From assembly GCA_035235625.1 (NCBI GenBank), contig CP141145.1, positions 3,224,001 through 3,288,000 of the forward strand: a stretch of 64,000 bases of DNA. The letters run 5' to 3'. Source of the stretch: Saururus chinensis. Taxonomy: Eukaryota; Streptophyta; Magnoliopsida; Piperales; Saururaceae. Positions 1-11,594 of this stretch are shown in pieces. Made by a program: the position numbers and the translations under genes. Within the stretch, counting starts at the first letter, position 1; every line of letters starts with the position of its first letter. The notes under the pieces are model-generated. The model did no database searches, had not been told where the DNA came from, and saw only the letters and a list, made by a program, of their open reading frames with translations.

Positions 1-2177
1 TTTCATGGTGTTTCGGTTTTGAAATTCGAAATGAAGAAGGTCAAAACTACTGTGTTGGCATTAGAATGGCCTGCCAGGGTGTTAGAACGGCAACACTACA
101 TTTTTGACTGATTTGCAGTATAGCCGATCGAACGGCCCTGCAGGGCGTTCGAACGGCTACACGACAGTTTTTGCTATTTTTGAAACTTATGCACATTTCA
201 ATGTTTTACTTCATTTGATGATTCTAATGGTTATGAGAGGTATTATATGATGATATTAGGCTACTGGAGGTGTAGAATTGATGATGAAAAATTTATGAAA
301 TGTGTTTAAGTATAGTCTTGTGGCATGATATTAGGTTGATAGTTATGCATATTGATATTGAAGTACCTTGAACTTGTGCATGTTGGCAATTCTTGTGATT
401 GAAATATGTTTCCAGCAGGGATGTTATGAGAAAAAAATGGTAAGATGAGTTCTCCTATAATGAGTATGATTTATGGGTGATGGATGTGCTCATGTCGTAG
501 TTTAATGTGTGGAAAAATCTTGGTTGTGGATAAGAATGTTCAATTTCACATGGATAGATTTAAGCTTTGTGGTGGATTTTGCTTGTAATTTCAGTTAGAA
601 TTCATTATTTTAAATGGGTTCAGCATTCATAGGTTGCCTTATGAGTTTATATCAAAGCATTGATTGTATGCTTAGATATGCATGATCACACACGTATGGG
701 GAACTTACTATGACATTGTAATTAATTATGAGGTGATTAGGATGTATGGGGGGACTGATTAGGACCACGTTCCATGTGTTGGAACTCACGTAGGTCTTGC
801 TTATGGATGTATCATGTTAGCATGCATCATGGATCGTTATTCATGGACGAAGTTTTACCGATGTTTAACCGGAATTAACTGATTGTATACAATGCTTGAG
901 ATTGTGTGCCGGATTAATCGCTTGGTGAATTAATCGAAACTTGGTTGGTCCGAAAGGACATGTTTTTTATTTAAGTTCCTATGTGGAACGTGTATACTCC
1001 CCGGGTTGAGTCTAGAGAGATGGAATTATGTGGGGATGAGTTGTGTATTTGTCTTGCGGATTTGAGATTATTATTATAAGTGTCATCTGGATCCTGAGAA
1101 TCTAGTGTGGTATGCCGTGTGCACCCACTAGCACGTGTTCTAGGGTTCCCTGTGTGGGAATTCGGGCTCTCCCCTCCGTAGGAGATATCCCTGGGCGAAC
1201 ACCCCTACTCTAGATTCTCTATGTGAGAATGAGACATCCTTGGCCAGGATCGTCCAGGGCGAGCAGCTTTAGGGATTGACAACCACGACTCTTTTACATT
1301 TCTTGTGTAGAAATTTGACCGTGTCTTGCCTGTGTGGCAATGCTTGTGTTTACTCCTTGATGGAGGCATTCACCATTTGTATTGATGCATGTCTATTATG
1401 AGTGCTATGCATGATTGTGTATCATGTGTTTGACACATGTGTCGTGCAGGGTGAATGAATTGGATGTGATATGAATGCATGATCAGAAATGGTGTATTGA
1501 GACACTATTATGCAGGTTTATGTGATATGAATGCATGATCAGAAATGGTGTGTTTAAGACACTATTATGCAGGTTTACATGATATGAGTGTAAAATCAGA
1601 AAGTGGTATAGCATGTTAATCATAGATTTGATTTGCTTCATTGCCATGCCGTTGTGTTTTCTAGTGATTATAGTTATATTCAAAACCATTATTGAGTTTT
1701 TATACTCACCTCACTTTCTTGTTTTGTTTTGGGGCTGCGTGGCGTGACACACAGACGGACAGGATCCTCTATATGAGGAAAGGTCGGAGAAAACTTGAGA
1801 GTAGTCGTGGAGGCTCCTAATTTTGCATGTCTCTTTGTTTATCTTATTTTGATATTAAAACCTTGTGGATGATCATTGTCTTATATTTGTGAGATATTAT
1901 GTTTTAGTTTTTTTGAGACTTGTTTTGGAGCCAAGTGTGTGGCTATGAATTATTAGTATGTGAGTTCGAGATTATGGTTTAATTAGAATTTAACTCTTTG
2001 GTTCTACCTATTTACTCTTGCTCAAAGTAGTGCGTAGAGTCCGTAAATTAGATTGCCCGTAGTTGGGGCACAAGTCTTCCGCTATTTTTCCTCAATCGTT
2101 TCAATCCGTCGCCCCCGTGCATTGGTTCGACCCTTGAACCGGATTCGGCTCGTGTCGGGTAGTGCCGGGGCGTGACA
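1..2177 (+). repeat. LTR-like repeat, family X copy 1 (left end outside window)
   Basis: This stretch matches 14225-17181 and 31640-35283 in order and orientation. Shared landmarks are a 'TTCGAACGG' pair near 130-155, the phrase 'gtcatctggatcc' near 1081, a short tandem repeat at 1446-1600 built on 'tgatatgaatgcatgatcag', a GGGGCTGCGTGG block near 1731 and a right end reading GGGGCGTGACA. The CA-ending terminus resembles plant LTR ends. No protein-coding domain is visible. I infer an old LTR or solo LTR whose 5' end lies before the window. It looks broken, and the family cannot be assigned to a known lineage from this sequence. Confidence 0.55.
129..151. promoter_or_regulatory. Near-palindromic TTCGAACGG site in repeat family X
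   Basis: The 23-nt core is almost a perfect dyad: CGAAC, a spacer with the palindrome CCCTGCAGGG, then GTTCG. Related pairs occur at 15248-15282, 32598-32700 (diverged) and 55937-56035, always followed closely by a short 'cacagcag/acgacag' phrase. Function is unknown. A protein-binding dyad or a structured RNA element are both possible. Confidence 0.4.
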
Positions 2178-3126
2178 GAGAAGGTGAGCGGGGAGGAGTT
2201 TGCGATTGGCACATCATAAAGTCTAGAAGAATCCACTAGCACGGGGGTGTGTTAGTACTGGGCGGTGGACTTTTGCGACGTGATTAACTCATGACGAAAG
2301 GAGGGTATGAGGGTCGGTAACAGGGATGATAACCGACCCTCAACTACTAATAGTGTAGACAAAGGGGGTCTATATAGGTATAATAAAGAGAAGGGGAAAG
2401 AAGAGAAGAATTAGGGGAAAAAATTAAATAAAAATAATTTAATTTCTATTGTGTGTTTTAAAATAGGTTGAACAATAAAATTTATAGAAAAATAAAATAA
2501 TAATCTTATTGAAATAAGATAAGTAAGACTAATCCTAATAAAATTGAAAAACAAACTACTCTAAAAAATTAAAATAAGTAGGCTAATTAATATTATAGTC
2601 TTATTAGAAACATATCATTAAGCTCAATAATTATTGCGTCATAAGACACCCGACCAAAAGTGACTACTGAGCCGAAGTTGGTATCTGCCACGTGCGAGTG
2701 GGTTTTGGGTTTATCTACAAGGATGGCTGGTTTGCGAACTTCGTATTTAGGTATCCCAACCCCCCTACACACTGTACACCATTTCTATATTTAAACGTAC
2801 AGTGAATATCTACCGTCTTATGATAGGCCAGGCCGTTTACGACAGCTCTGCACTTCAGAGCGGGCATTCTGGAGGTTTAAGGGTGCAAACTCCATGAACA
2901 ACAATGCGCGGCTGAGGGGTATAAGAGGAGACAGAAGAAATCTACATGGGATTATCATTTTTTTCTTTTGCTAAACTACATGGAATTGTAATCCAGAAAG
3001 ATAAGGACCAACTAACAACAGTGCAAAAAGACGATTGCCAGATAAAATTGCCATTTTATCCTTCCTGGCAGATTTAAACATACAGCCAGGTTTCAGCCAA
3101 GCAACATGTTCTCTATCATCTCCTAC
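2178..3126. other. Unassigned intergenic stretch
   Basis: No coding region is recognisable. It holds a 10-bp inverted repeat (GAGGGTCGGT at 2309-2318 and its complement at 2332-2341) and a TATA-like CTATATAGG near 2370, followed by a very A-rich segment. The last 200 bases before 3127 may belong to a downstream exon or the 3' UTR of the CRM-domain gene, but this cannot be shown. Confidence 0.4.
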
Positions 3127-3180
3127 GTATACACAAAAGTACATACATACATAAATCTGCCGAACAAATGAGTTGAAGCA

Positions 3181-3778
3181 TTAAAGCTTGTACATAGACC
3201 TAGAAAATTTACATCTGAAAACAAGTGACAGCTCATACTTTGATGTTTCTAGCGCCTGGATATAAGGAAAAGATATATAAATAAGTAGAAGATGAAAATC
3301 AGATTCTACAATAGCAGGAGTATATGCACAAAAATTTTGTAACAACTCATTAATAAGGGATTGCATTGTGCACCTTCTTCTTCGACAGTGTGCCTACAGT
3401 AATCATCTCCTTCGGTTGAACATAATTCTTTCCACGGTAAAACACAATTGTATCATTTCCAATTATCTGAATTGGAATTCCACCACTCAATCTTGCAATT
3501 TCTTTGGCATATTCAGGCACTTGACCACGTTCGCAAGCTTTGTTGCGGACACCCTTCACAGTTTCATGCTTTTTCCAATGCATGCACATATTCTGGATAA
3601 CACCACCAAAGATCCCTCACCTACCAATTGGTGCATAATTAGAACGTTTCTGAGACATCTTTTTGAGATAGAATCGCTCTTCACCTGTCAGATTTTCTCG
3701 TTCAACAGATGGACCTTGAATCCGAGGAACTTCATACTTCTTAAGTTTCTCAACTTATAAGGCCTCCTTAATTTTAGC
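3181..3778 (-). pseudogene. CRM-domain (CRS1-YhbY) protein gene remnant, left copy
   Basis: Two exons are readable on the minus strand: 3374-3778 (acceptor ttcag, 405 nt, phase 0) and one starting at 3255 (acceptor atccag). They encode a KLKKYEVP segment, then YLKKMSQKRSNYAPIGR, then HWKKHETVK, GIPIQIIGNDTIVFYRGKNY and ALETSKYE. This is the order seen in plant CRM-domain proteins of the Arabidopsis At3g25440 type. The CRM domain binds RNA and acts mainly in organelle intron splicing. The first exon has two in-frame stops: a TAA near its start, in this copy only, and a TGA just after the APIGR segment, shared with the right-hand copy. Upstream exons are absent, so it is a truncated, dead copy. 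Confidence 0.8.
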
Positions 3779-4176
3779 CTGAAACCAGAACGATGAAAGA
3801 CGAAATTCAGATGAACATAGCTGGTCCGCGTATATATATTACCTCTGTGACAGCCGCCATTTATATAAATATAATAATAATATTAATTTTAATAATAATC
3901 ATCCAACACGCGCCATAATCACACACGTGACCGAGCATGGCGGCCATCGGTACTAAACATGCACACATATCATCAATATGATGATAATAAAATACCACAC
4001 AGTCGTTGCGCAGCTAAAACATATTACATAACATAATTTACTTAAATTCAATGGAACACAATTTAATTTACATATGCCCGAGACTAGAGTACGTAGAGCC
4101 AAAAATATTTTCCTATTCCTTGTAAGATATCTATTTTTTACCTCTGTAAAATTTCTCTAGATGACTGTTCAAAATT

Positions 4177-4651
4177 TTGGGATTTACATTGCTTCCAAGT
4201 ACTAATAATTCTACTACCTGGAGAATGAAGGTGCTAAATATAATTTCTTTCAAGAAAAGAAAGACTATTATGGGATTTTTAGTATGTGTATATTCCCTTT
4301 GTGTTCATTTGGTTTATCTGGAAAGCTTGAAGATATTTGATTTTGTGAGAAACTCTTACTGATATTGCTCCACCAACTATTTCAACAAGAGAAAAAGATA
4401 TTATGAACAAGCTAGGTGTGGGAGAGCTTAGTTCCAAATCTCCTTGTATTATTTTAGTGAAATGGACAAAGCCTTGTCTTAATTATTGGAGGCTTTATGT
4501 GGATGGGGCTTCGAAAGGAAATCTAATTCATTCTGGAGTAGGTTGTGTCATTAGAGATAGTCATGGTAATATTAGTCTCCTCTGTCATCATTATTATGGC
4601 CATAATATTAATATGAGAGTAGAAGTGTTGGCTTTGATTGATAGTTTATGA
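4177..4651 (+). pseudogene. RNase H-like (RVT_3) remnant of a LINE-type element, left copy
   Basis: The frame at 4403-4651 reads VKWTKPCLNYWRLYVDGASKGN, then SGVGCVIRDSHGN, then GHNINMRVEVLALIDSL. This matches the plant RNase H-like domain with its VDGA/KGN, GVGCVIRD and AE-like ALxxxL signatures, found at the C-terminus of many plant LINE ORF2 proteins and in stand-alone relatives. Upstream at about 4240-4350 another frame suggests the 'WFIWKARN' linker typical of these proteins, with stops. The region runs on to an A-rich end near 5145-5160 (ttaaacagaaaaaaaa) that looks like a LINE 3' tail. Broken. Its twin lies at 50188-50900. Confidence 0.65.
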
Positions 4652-5300
4652 TATAACTATTGCATTTAACTACTCTCTTTGTATTGAATAAGATTCTTCT
4701 ACTTTGGTTGAGATGATTCTTAGTAAAGTTTCAGTCATGTGGTCCTTGGTGCATGTCATTGAGGAAATAAAGTCTTTTCTATCTCAACATACTAAGTATT
4801 GAAGAAATTGTAGGAACAATTAGTTTGCTAGCTTTGCATGCACTCATCTTACCTTCAAGCAAATGTTCTACGACAATTAGTTTGTTAGCTTTGCATGCGC
4901 TCATCTTACCTCCAAGCATATGTTCTACATCTTAGAAGACACGAAAAAAGGCAAGTGTTTGGTACAAGAGCATAGCCATGATTGATAAAGCTAGCGTTTG
5001 GAATATTCGATGCAGATTTTAGAGTTGTTCTTTTTTGTGTGTGCTTTTTTTGGGTTATGGTTTCATGTTCCCCCTTGTATATCTTTTGATTAGTTAATAA
5101 AAATGTAGGAGTCTGCCTAAACCCCCACCCTACTAGTGGCTTTATTAAACAGAAAAAAAAGTCTCACATGTCCTTACCACAGTTTGTTCTTACACATGCA
5201 TTTGGCTCTTGAATGCTGAAAATATTGAAATATTAAAGCTCAAGATACATATGAAGTAGATGCATATTTCCATCATTATCAACTGTCCTATGTTGGCTCG

Positions 5301-7589
5301 TCAGACAGGGATAGGATTAACGAGCACTGAATTTATAAGAATCTTGGTCCCATGTCTGGAGTCACTGTAACCATCACAATATTGGTACAAGATCTGAATG
5401 ACGCGAGCTAGACCAGCCACTCTCATGAGTATAGCCTTTGGGACAGAAGTGTCATGGAGGAAGACACTAGTCACCTGCTTCCATGCAGTATCCACCATGG
5501 CCTGGAGTTCCTTATATGCCTCTTCTTCTGTGCATCCATGGTCCTTCATGTAGGTCTCTACCGCTGTAGGACTATCGCCTCTCTCTTGTTCTTCCTGATA
5601 GAAACCACGCATACAATATGCTGAGATGAAATAGCCATGAGTTTTCTTGATAACAATTTTCTCTGGTATGTAACGAAAAGGTAGGCATTACCTTGTGCCC
5701 AACAATGTCATCCCTGAGTCTGCCGATTATGGATGCTGCAACAACAATCTTGGGTACTTTTATCACCCACTCAAAGACTTCTTTGGCCGCAATTTCACCC
5801 AGACCAACCAAGGAAGCCACGGTCAGCAAAGGATAGCCACTGGTTACTAGTGCATTGTCCATGTATTCTTCAAATGTCGGCATAATTTTCGAATAAAACC
5901 ATTGTGCTTCCACAAAGTATGCCTTAATTATTGTAATCATCTGCCATGGAAGTAACCAAATAATATTCATTATCCATCAAATTAGTCTTGTCACAATTCG
6001 ATAATAATAATGTATTTTGCAAAAAAGAATAAAGGGCAATTCCAAAGTGTGCCATTTTTGCATACTGTCTGTCTCAAGTAGTTAAGACGATATTTCTCTT
6101 CCGGTATAAGCAGTTGCCCAAATCCACTGAAGGTCTTCACAAGAGCATGATAGGCCATCTTCATGTAGTCTGGCAATTCGTCAACAGCTTGGATATCCCA
6201 TCTGAAAGTGAAAAGGACCAAAACGAACAAAATGTCTTAATAGAAATTATGTAACAAAGAATATATGTTCTTAGCTAAGTTGATATGGTTGGAAGTCTAA
6301 AAGCCAAAAACCTTTCAATTGCCTTAGTGAAGAGTTGGAGCTCCTCAAGTGTGCCATAGACATCATATGTGTCATCCATAACTGACGTTAATATGATAGT
6401 CTTGGTCATTATTTCCCTTGCTCTCGCGTACTTCGGCTCAGAAAGCGACTCAAGTACCCAAAAGTACAATTCAACTATTCTGTCCCTAATAAAGGGAAGT
6501 TTGGTGGGAAGTCCCAATCCTTTCCACCACCTGAAGACACAAGAAAATTGCATCCACCACTTATCTCACCTTATACTACCAGTATGAAGAAGTACTACAA
6601 CGACGTTGTTACCTTGTTAACTCTGCTAGCTCTTTCTGGTGCAGGACCTGCGATACATTGAAATCCAACTTTGCAAGCTCTAGCACTATCTCATTCCTGT
6701 TATCTTCTTCCTCAAGGCATGAGATAGAGCGCCTTGCTTTCAGCCTTTCAGTGCACCTGTTTAATGGTATATATCTCAAGTGCAAACTCTACTTGTCGAG
6801 CAAGCGAACCCTTGAGATGTGGCAAAGCTGCCTTAAGCCTTTCAGTGGTGAAGGATAGAGCTTCATCAAGTATTTCTTCCCCCTCAACACTTAGATATGC
6901 TGCATCATATAAGCTTAGCATGCCTCTTACATCACCGGCTATGCTCTCCTTGAATTTTCCTGAGTTGTCTATAAACCTCTTGAACACATCTGCATGAACA
7001 AGTTGGGGACAATGTCACGAAGATTGTGACTAGCAAATTTTGATGTAAACAAGAAGAAAAATACTATCCAACATCATGGACCCCATGCTTAAACATGTTA
7101 ACTAACCTGTTGATACATTGTAGCCTTGCTGCCTTAGCAATTGAAAATGCAGGGCAAGCTCGCGAAGATCAGAGCTTGCATTGCAGGAATTGCTATCGGC
7201 TTCGTAAATTCGCTTCAGCGCTTCCATTATCTCCGTCTCAAAATGGTATCCAATTCCTGTTCTTTGTATCATGTCAATCAAACTCATACTTTCAAGTGTA
7301 TCAGTGGCATTCCGCAGCAGCTTCCTCACTTCTGTTTTCAGTTTTTCGATCCTTTCTAGTGTTGATGATGGCGGATCCTATACAAGTTTAAAACAAACAT
7401 GTGATGGTACTCAGATAAACAACTAGTGTTGCATTCAAATTTGAGGGTTGAACTTACAGTCGCCTTTTTTGACAATTCGATGAAGTAATCACCCCAAATC
7501 GATGGATGAAAATTTGCACCACGGCGAGCGATCTCCTTTTTAGTGGAAGGTTTATGACCAGAGTTGGCATTTACTAACGAGGTAGCCAT
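5301..7589 (-). CDS. Terpene synthase, TPS-a type (sesquiterpene synthase-like), 7 exons, one frameshift
   Basis: The likely role is cyclisation of farnesyl diphosphate in the cytosol; the product cannot be predicted. The exons on the minus strand are 7458-7589, 7107-7377, 6613-6989, 6312-6530, 6066-6201, 5692-5940 and 5301-5594, all with GT-AG introns of 80-125 bp. This is the classic TPS-a/b seven-exon plan, including the usual 249-nt exon 6. The model is about 557 residues. RRX8W ([11 protein letters not shown]) starts near residue 22, so there is no room for a plastid transit peptide. An RDR (RxR) motif is at 274-276, DDTYD (DDxxD) at 311-315, and the NSE/DTE motif DDIVGHKEE at 454-462. 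The ATG at 7589 is the one giving normal spacing to RRX8W. Exon 3 is 377 nt against 373 in the right-hand copy because of an extra 'atat' at about 6769-6774, which shifts the frame before the A/D-rich linker. All other exons read open. It is a very young pseudogene, a null allele or a sequence error. Confidence 0.9.
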
Positions 7590-7639
7590 GACTATGAACG
7601 AAGTTAGAAGAAGAAACAAACCTGTGATATGTACTAGTG

Positions 7640-7682
7640 CACGTTGTGGAGTGAAGGCCCTCGTAATTGGGAATTTATAAGC
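7640..7682 (-). promoter_or_regulatory. Putative TATA box of the terpene synthase gene
   Basis: On the minus strand, TATAAAT lies at 7673-7679, about 85 bases upstream of the ATG at 7589. This would place the transcription start near 7645 and give a short 5' UTR of roughly 50-60 nt. It lies outside the duplicated segment, so the right-hand copy lacks it. Confidence 0.45.
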
Positions 7683-8091
7683 ATTTGTCGAACAGTAGTT
7701 CTACCTGCTATCAAACTAATTTACATTTTTAAATTTCACGTGTAACACCAATTTTAAGCATAACTCACGTCCATTCGTTGCAAACTGTTCATTGTCCACT
7801 CATTACATGAATCACTCTGATGTTAGAACTAGGAAATCTACACGAAATCGATTCTTTCTTGAAAACTTCTTGCATGAAACACGCGAAGTTACTGCTAGAA
7901 AACCATACACACTTTTTTTTTTGGCTACTGCAAACCTCTTTTACATAGCATATATTTCAGTTCTACCAGTCCGGTTCGATTGCTTTTTCAAACAAGTTCA
8001 AAGCTTTTCCAAGTCATTATTAATGTACTTAGTTATAATTGTTTCCTCTACATATCTTATTTGTTAAAATAAAATGATTAACTTTTTGGGT

Positions 8092-8470
8092 AGTACTCCC
8101 TTATACTATATTAATAGCTACATTTGAAAAAATATCACTCATTCCCTCCTAAATTAATGGCTACATTTGAAAAAAAATAATTGTTGTTATTAGTAGCTTT
8201 ATTTTGTTAAATTTAAGTGGTTAGGTATTTTAAAAAGAGTATCATATGCTTATTTATCCTTCTCTGATACATGGGTTTTACTATTTAATAAAAATTATTA
8301 TTTTCTAAATATAGCTATTAATATAAGACAAAATGAGTAATTTTTATTGAATAATAAAACCCACATCTAAAAGAGGGAAAAGTAAACTTGCTTATGATAC
8401 TCTTTTTCAGTACCCAGATGTTTAAAATTAATAAAATAGAGCTATTAATTTAGGAAGGAGGGAGTGTTAT
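8092..8470. mobile_element. Long-hairpin MITE (Stowaway-like ends)
   Basis: The outer ends read CTCCTAAATTAATGGCTACA on the left and, in complement, CTCCCTCCTTCCTAAATTAA on the right. They carry the CTCCCTCC signature typical of Stowaway/Tc1-mariner MITEs. The two halves pair along most of their length: 'aaaaagagtatcat' near 8232 matches 'atgatactcttttt' near 8393, and 'gggttttactattt' matches 'aataataaaaccc', around a centre at about 8310. A second, partial left end (8095-8140) suggests a nested or duplicated terminus. Non-coding. Confidence 0.65.
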
Positions 8471-10651
8471 ACATTATGTTTAGTAAGATATTATAGTTTA
8501 TAATTTCTGGTTCAAATTAAGATCTTATTTGCAGGATTTATTGAGCTATGTGTAAGGGGACTGATTCATCTATTAACTCAAGTTTGGTAGCTTTGCTAAA
8601 TGGTGGTTGACCATGTTTCAAGGGTACCAGAGAATGTATTTCAACAAGAGATTCACATGGGTGTTGTATCTTTTAACTATTTTAAATTTAATTACAAGAA
8701 TGAAAGAAACAAAAATTTTCCAACTGACTTGAAAATTCAATAAAGCTTGTACCAATAATGTTCTCTTCAAGTTTGGTGGCACGTTGTGGATGTTGTAATA
8801 GGTGTTCAACTTGGCAAATTAGACTCGGTGCACAAACAAGACTTATAAAATATGTAAAACATGACCATCACCTCCACTCATATACTTTGTCCCTTACTAG
8901 CATCGGTCAACTATAGCAGACCTTCTCATTGGGACGTGTGACTGACGTCCATGGCATGGTTGCCAATGACGACCTAGAACCACAGCCCAACTGTTTCACC
9001 TCTTCCTTTGTAATTTTACTCATCAGCTTTGTAACTTGAACTGGTATGAAATTTGATTTCCCTTACTCATTTGGTATAATTGTAAATACTAAAAAATCAA
9101 TTTTACAAATGTACTATGTACTACTGAACTTTGACTATACTGAATATACAACTCTAGTCTACGAGACATGAGGAATTAATCAAAATGACCCTATATTGTA
9201 TTACACAAAATGTCTCCAATTTTTAAATAATATACAAAATTATCACATGTAAACCTTGACAAATGTGACATGAGTTATCTAATTAAAATGCTCCTTTTTT
9301 CTCATTTCTTTCCTAAAAAATTCACTATTTTTATTTTAACCACCTCTAGCATCAGTTCCACCACCGATTATGCCGCCTATCAATCTACTTTAAATTTAGA
9401 AATATCACGTGTATAACACCATTTTATAACTTAGAAGTTGTTGATGGACAAGATAGTCACTCGTAACTACTCATGACCATTACTTGATGGACAAGATATA
9501 GTCACTTATAACAACTCACGCTTGAACAACCCATGTCGTGATCATTTTTTAAAGATTTCTTTCTATACAATTAAACATGCATGAAAGACGAGCAGTTTAT
9601 TAGACAATGACAACCAAATTACGTGTGTCCTCTCTCTTTTGCTTTGTACTGGCTTACGCACTAATGAATTCAGTACTTCAAAACCAAGTCGAACGCTTTA
9701 CCTGGTCAGTCTGTCCCAATATATGAGAAGTCGGGACCGGGACCCTTTTTCCCACACTCTATGAAAATGAGCATACTGTATAACCTACAAATAGGAGCCT
9801 TTCATCCCTGAGATTGACCACCCACACACTAGTACTCTTTATCATCAACATGCACAAACATATGTGCCATCTATAAAAAATGTCTAAGGTCTCCTATGCG
9901 TTGTTTAAGCTAGACTCATTTTCAGTGAAGAGCATGAAAAACTTTTCATAGGTTTTCTATCCGGGCTGCTGTACTTCTAGTAACTCTTTTTCAGTTTTTC
10001 TTTTACATAGAAAAAAAACATCCCAATACCTCACAATTTAGAGGAGAAGCTTTCGTCGGCCCCATTACAAATTACAATGCACCTCATTCATGCATTGAGC
10101 ACCACTTTTATTCTCACCCTTACCGGCAAGATATTATGTTCTTGTAGAGTGGGAGTTACTCCCGCATAGTAGTTTGAGCATAGTAACAAAGTTGGTCGAA
10201 TTTTCTCTAAATTTTTTGAAAAATACAAAAATAGATTTGAAAGGAAATTTTAAACTAAATTAATCAGCCCGAAATTTATGCCAGTTTTGGCGGGTTTTTA
10301 GGATCATAGTTCAATTAATAGCTTAGTTTTTCGCCCAAGGGCTTAGTACCCCAAGATGCCGCAACACTGCCCATCTACAACCCACTTGGTAGGACGATCC
10401 CAAAGAAGGTAATACCCAGAGCGGAAAGCAGGAGAAGAATTGAGAAAAGAATGACAAAGTGGTGGTGGAAGGAACAAAACTCGTCAATCATAGAACTTGC
10501 ACTTGAGATTGCTTTATATCAACGAAAGTCAATGTCATTTGGAGATCATGTATATAAGCTTGCATTTCCTTGTGACGTTCGATTTTCCTCAATGGTTGCC
10601 TAATTGGCTCCCAAAAATACTTTGTATTTCGTGCTGATACATTAATTGAAA
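8471..10651. other. Unassigned AT-rich intergenic stretch
   Basis: No gene, transposon end or structural RNA was recognised. Short open frames here have no domain resemblance. A few direct short repeats around the word 'gatggacaagata' (about 9435 and 9485) are the only local structure seen. Confidence 0.4.
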
Positions 10652-10776
10652 GAATGAGGCGGCTATATGGACCCCAATAATCCTCTTAGTACCCCAATAA
10701 CCCCATAAACCCCCTCATGAATTTATGAGTAAAATGGGGTACGGAGGGGATTATTGGGGTTCATATGGCCTCATTC
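10652..10776. mobile_element. Small fold-back element (about 125 bp)
   Basis: The left arm GAATGAGGC...ATATGG...ACCCCAATAATCC is the complement of the right arm GGATTATTGGGGTTCATATG...GCCTCATTC. The arms are about 30 nt each, with further pairing (CCCCATAA / TTATGAG) towards the centre. Flanks do not show a clear target duplication. A MITE or MITE remnant is most likely. Confidence 0.55.
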
Positions 10777-11594
10777 TATTTGAAATGCTTGCGTAGTGTA
10801 AAGTACTTAATTATGAGAGTTGGCTCTTGGAAATTTTTTATACATGATGTTATATGATTTTGAAACTGTGAGATCAATGACAACTATCACATCATAACCA
10901 ACCTTTAGATAGGTGCTTGTGAATGATCTTAGAAAACTTTTCAGTTTCGTCTTAAACTGAAGTTTTTAAAACGTGGATGTGACAATTTGAGAGTAGCAAA
11001 TAAGCAGTTGTGCAGAATAAAAATTATCTTTAACCAAACAAAAAACGCCATATTTGAAATTTTATACTCAAATAGGTGAATGAAGACAACTATCCTATTT
11101 GAAATCCGTGACCCATTTACTCATCATAAGAGGTCTTATCCTATGTTAATCCACTGGTGGCTCTGTAAGACAATTATCGGGCAAACAAGTTTTATGTTTC
11201 CCAAAAGTATATTAATTAAATGGAACGTGGACAAAAGTAATTTTTGTCTATTCATATCAAAAAATTTATGTCGGTTGTATATATACTTTCTGTCACAACT
11301 TGGGTTTTAGAAGGGCCTTCCATTACTTAATTGCTTGTTATATAATTGTTTCCTTTAGATATCTTTTCCATTAAAATAAAATTATTTCTCTTTTTTTAAT
11401 GACAAACGCCCTTAAATGGGGTACAAAATGACTAATTTTTCTGTGGGTAGCATTATACTCTGTTTGATTGGATGTTCTATAAGTTGGAATTTCTAGAGGA
11501 TCCATTGAAGGGAGATATTTAGATACACCACTATTCAATGAGTCTAATATGAGCCACCGAATGTAGAGTCGCGTGTAGCATTGGAAATTGGCTT

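Larger units (their letters stand above)
3127..7267. repeat. Segmental duplication, left copy (CRM remnant + LINE remnant + terpene synthase)
   Basis: Sequence from 'tatacacaaaag' at about 3127 through the middle of terpene synthase exon 2 at about 7267 is repeated in the same orientation at 45797-53001, after removing a 3.4-kb transposon from the right copy. Exons, introns and spacers are all shared, so this is a DNA-level duplication and not retrocopying. In exon 7 roughly nine or ten of 294 bases differ (about 3%). The left copy keeps the terpene synthase 5' end and promoter, so it is the more complete copy. Confidence 0.9.

Noticed and set aside
6369-6997. Plus-strand frames in the terpene synthase region
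   Set aside because: They are antisense shadows of terpene synthase exons 3 and 4.
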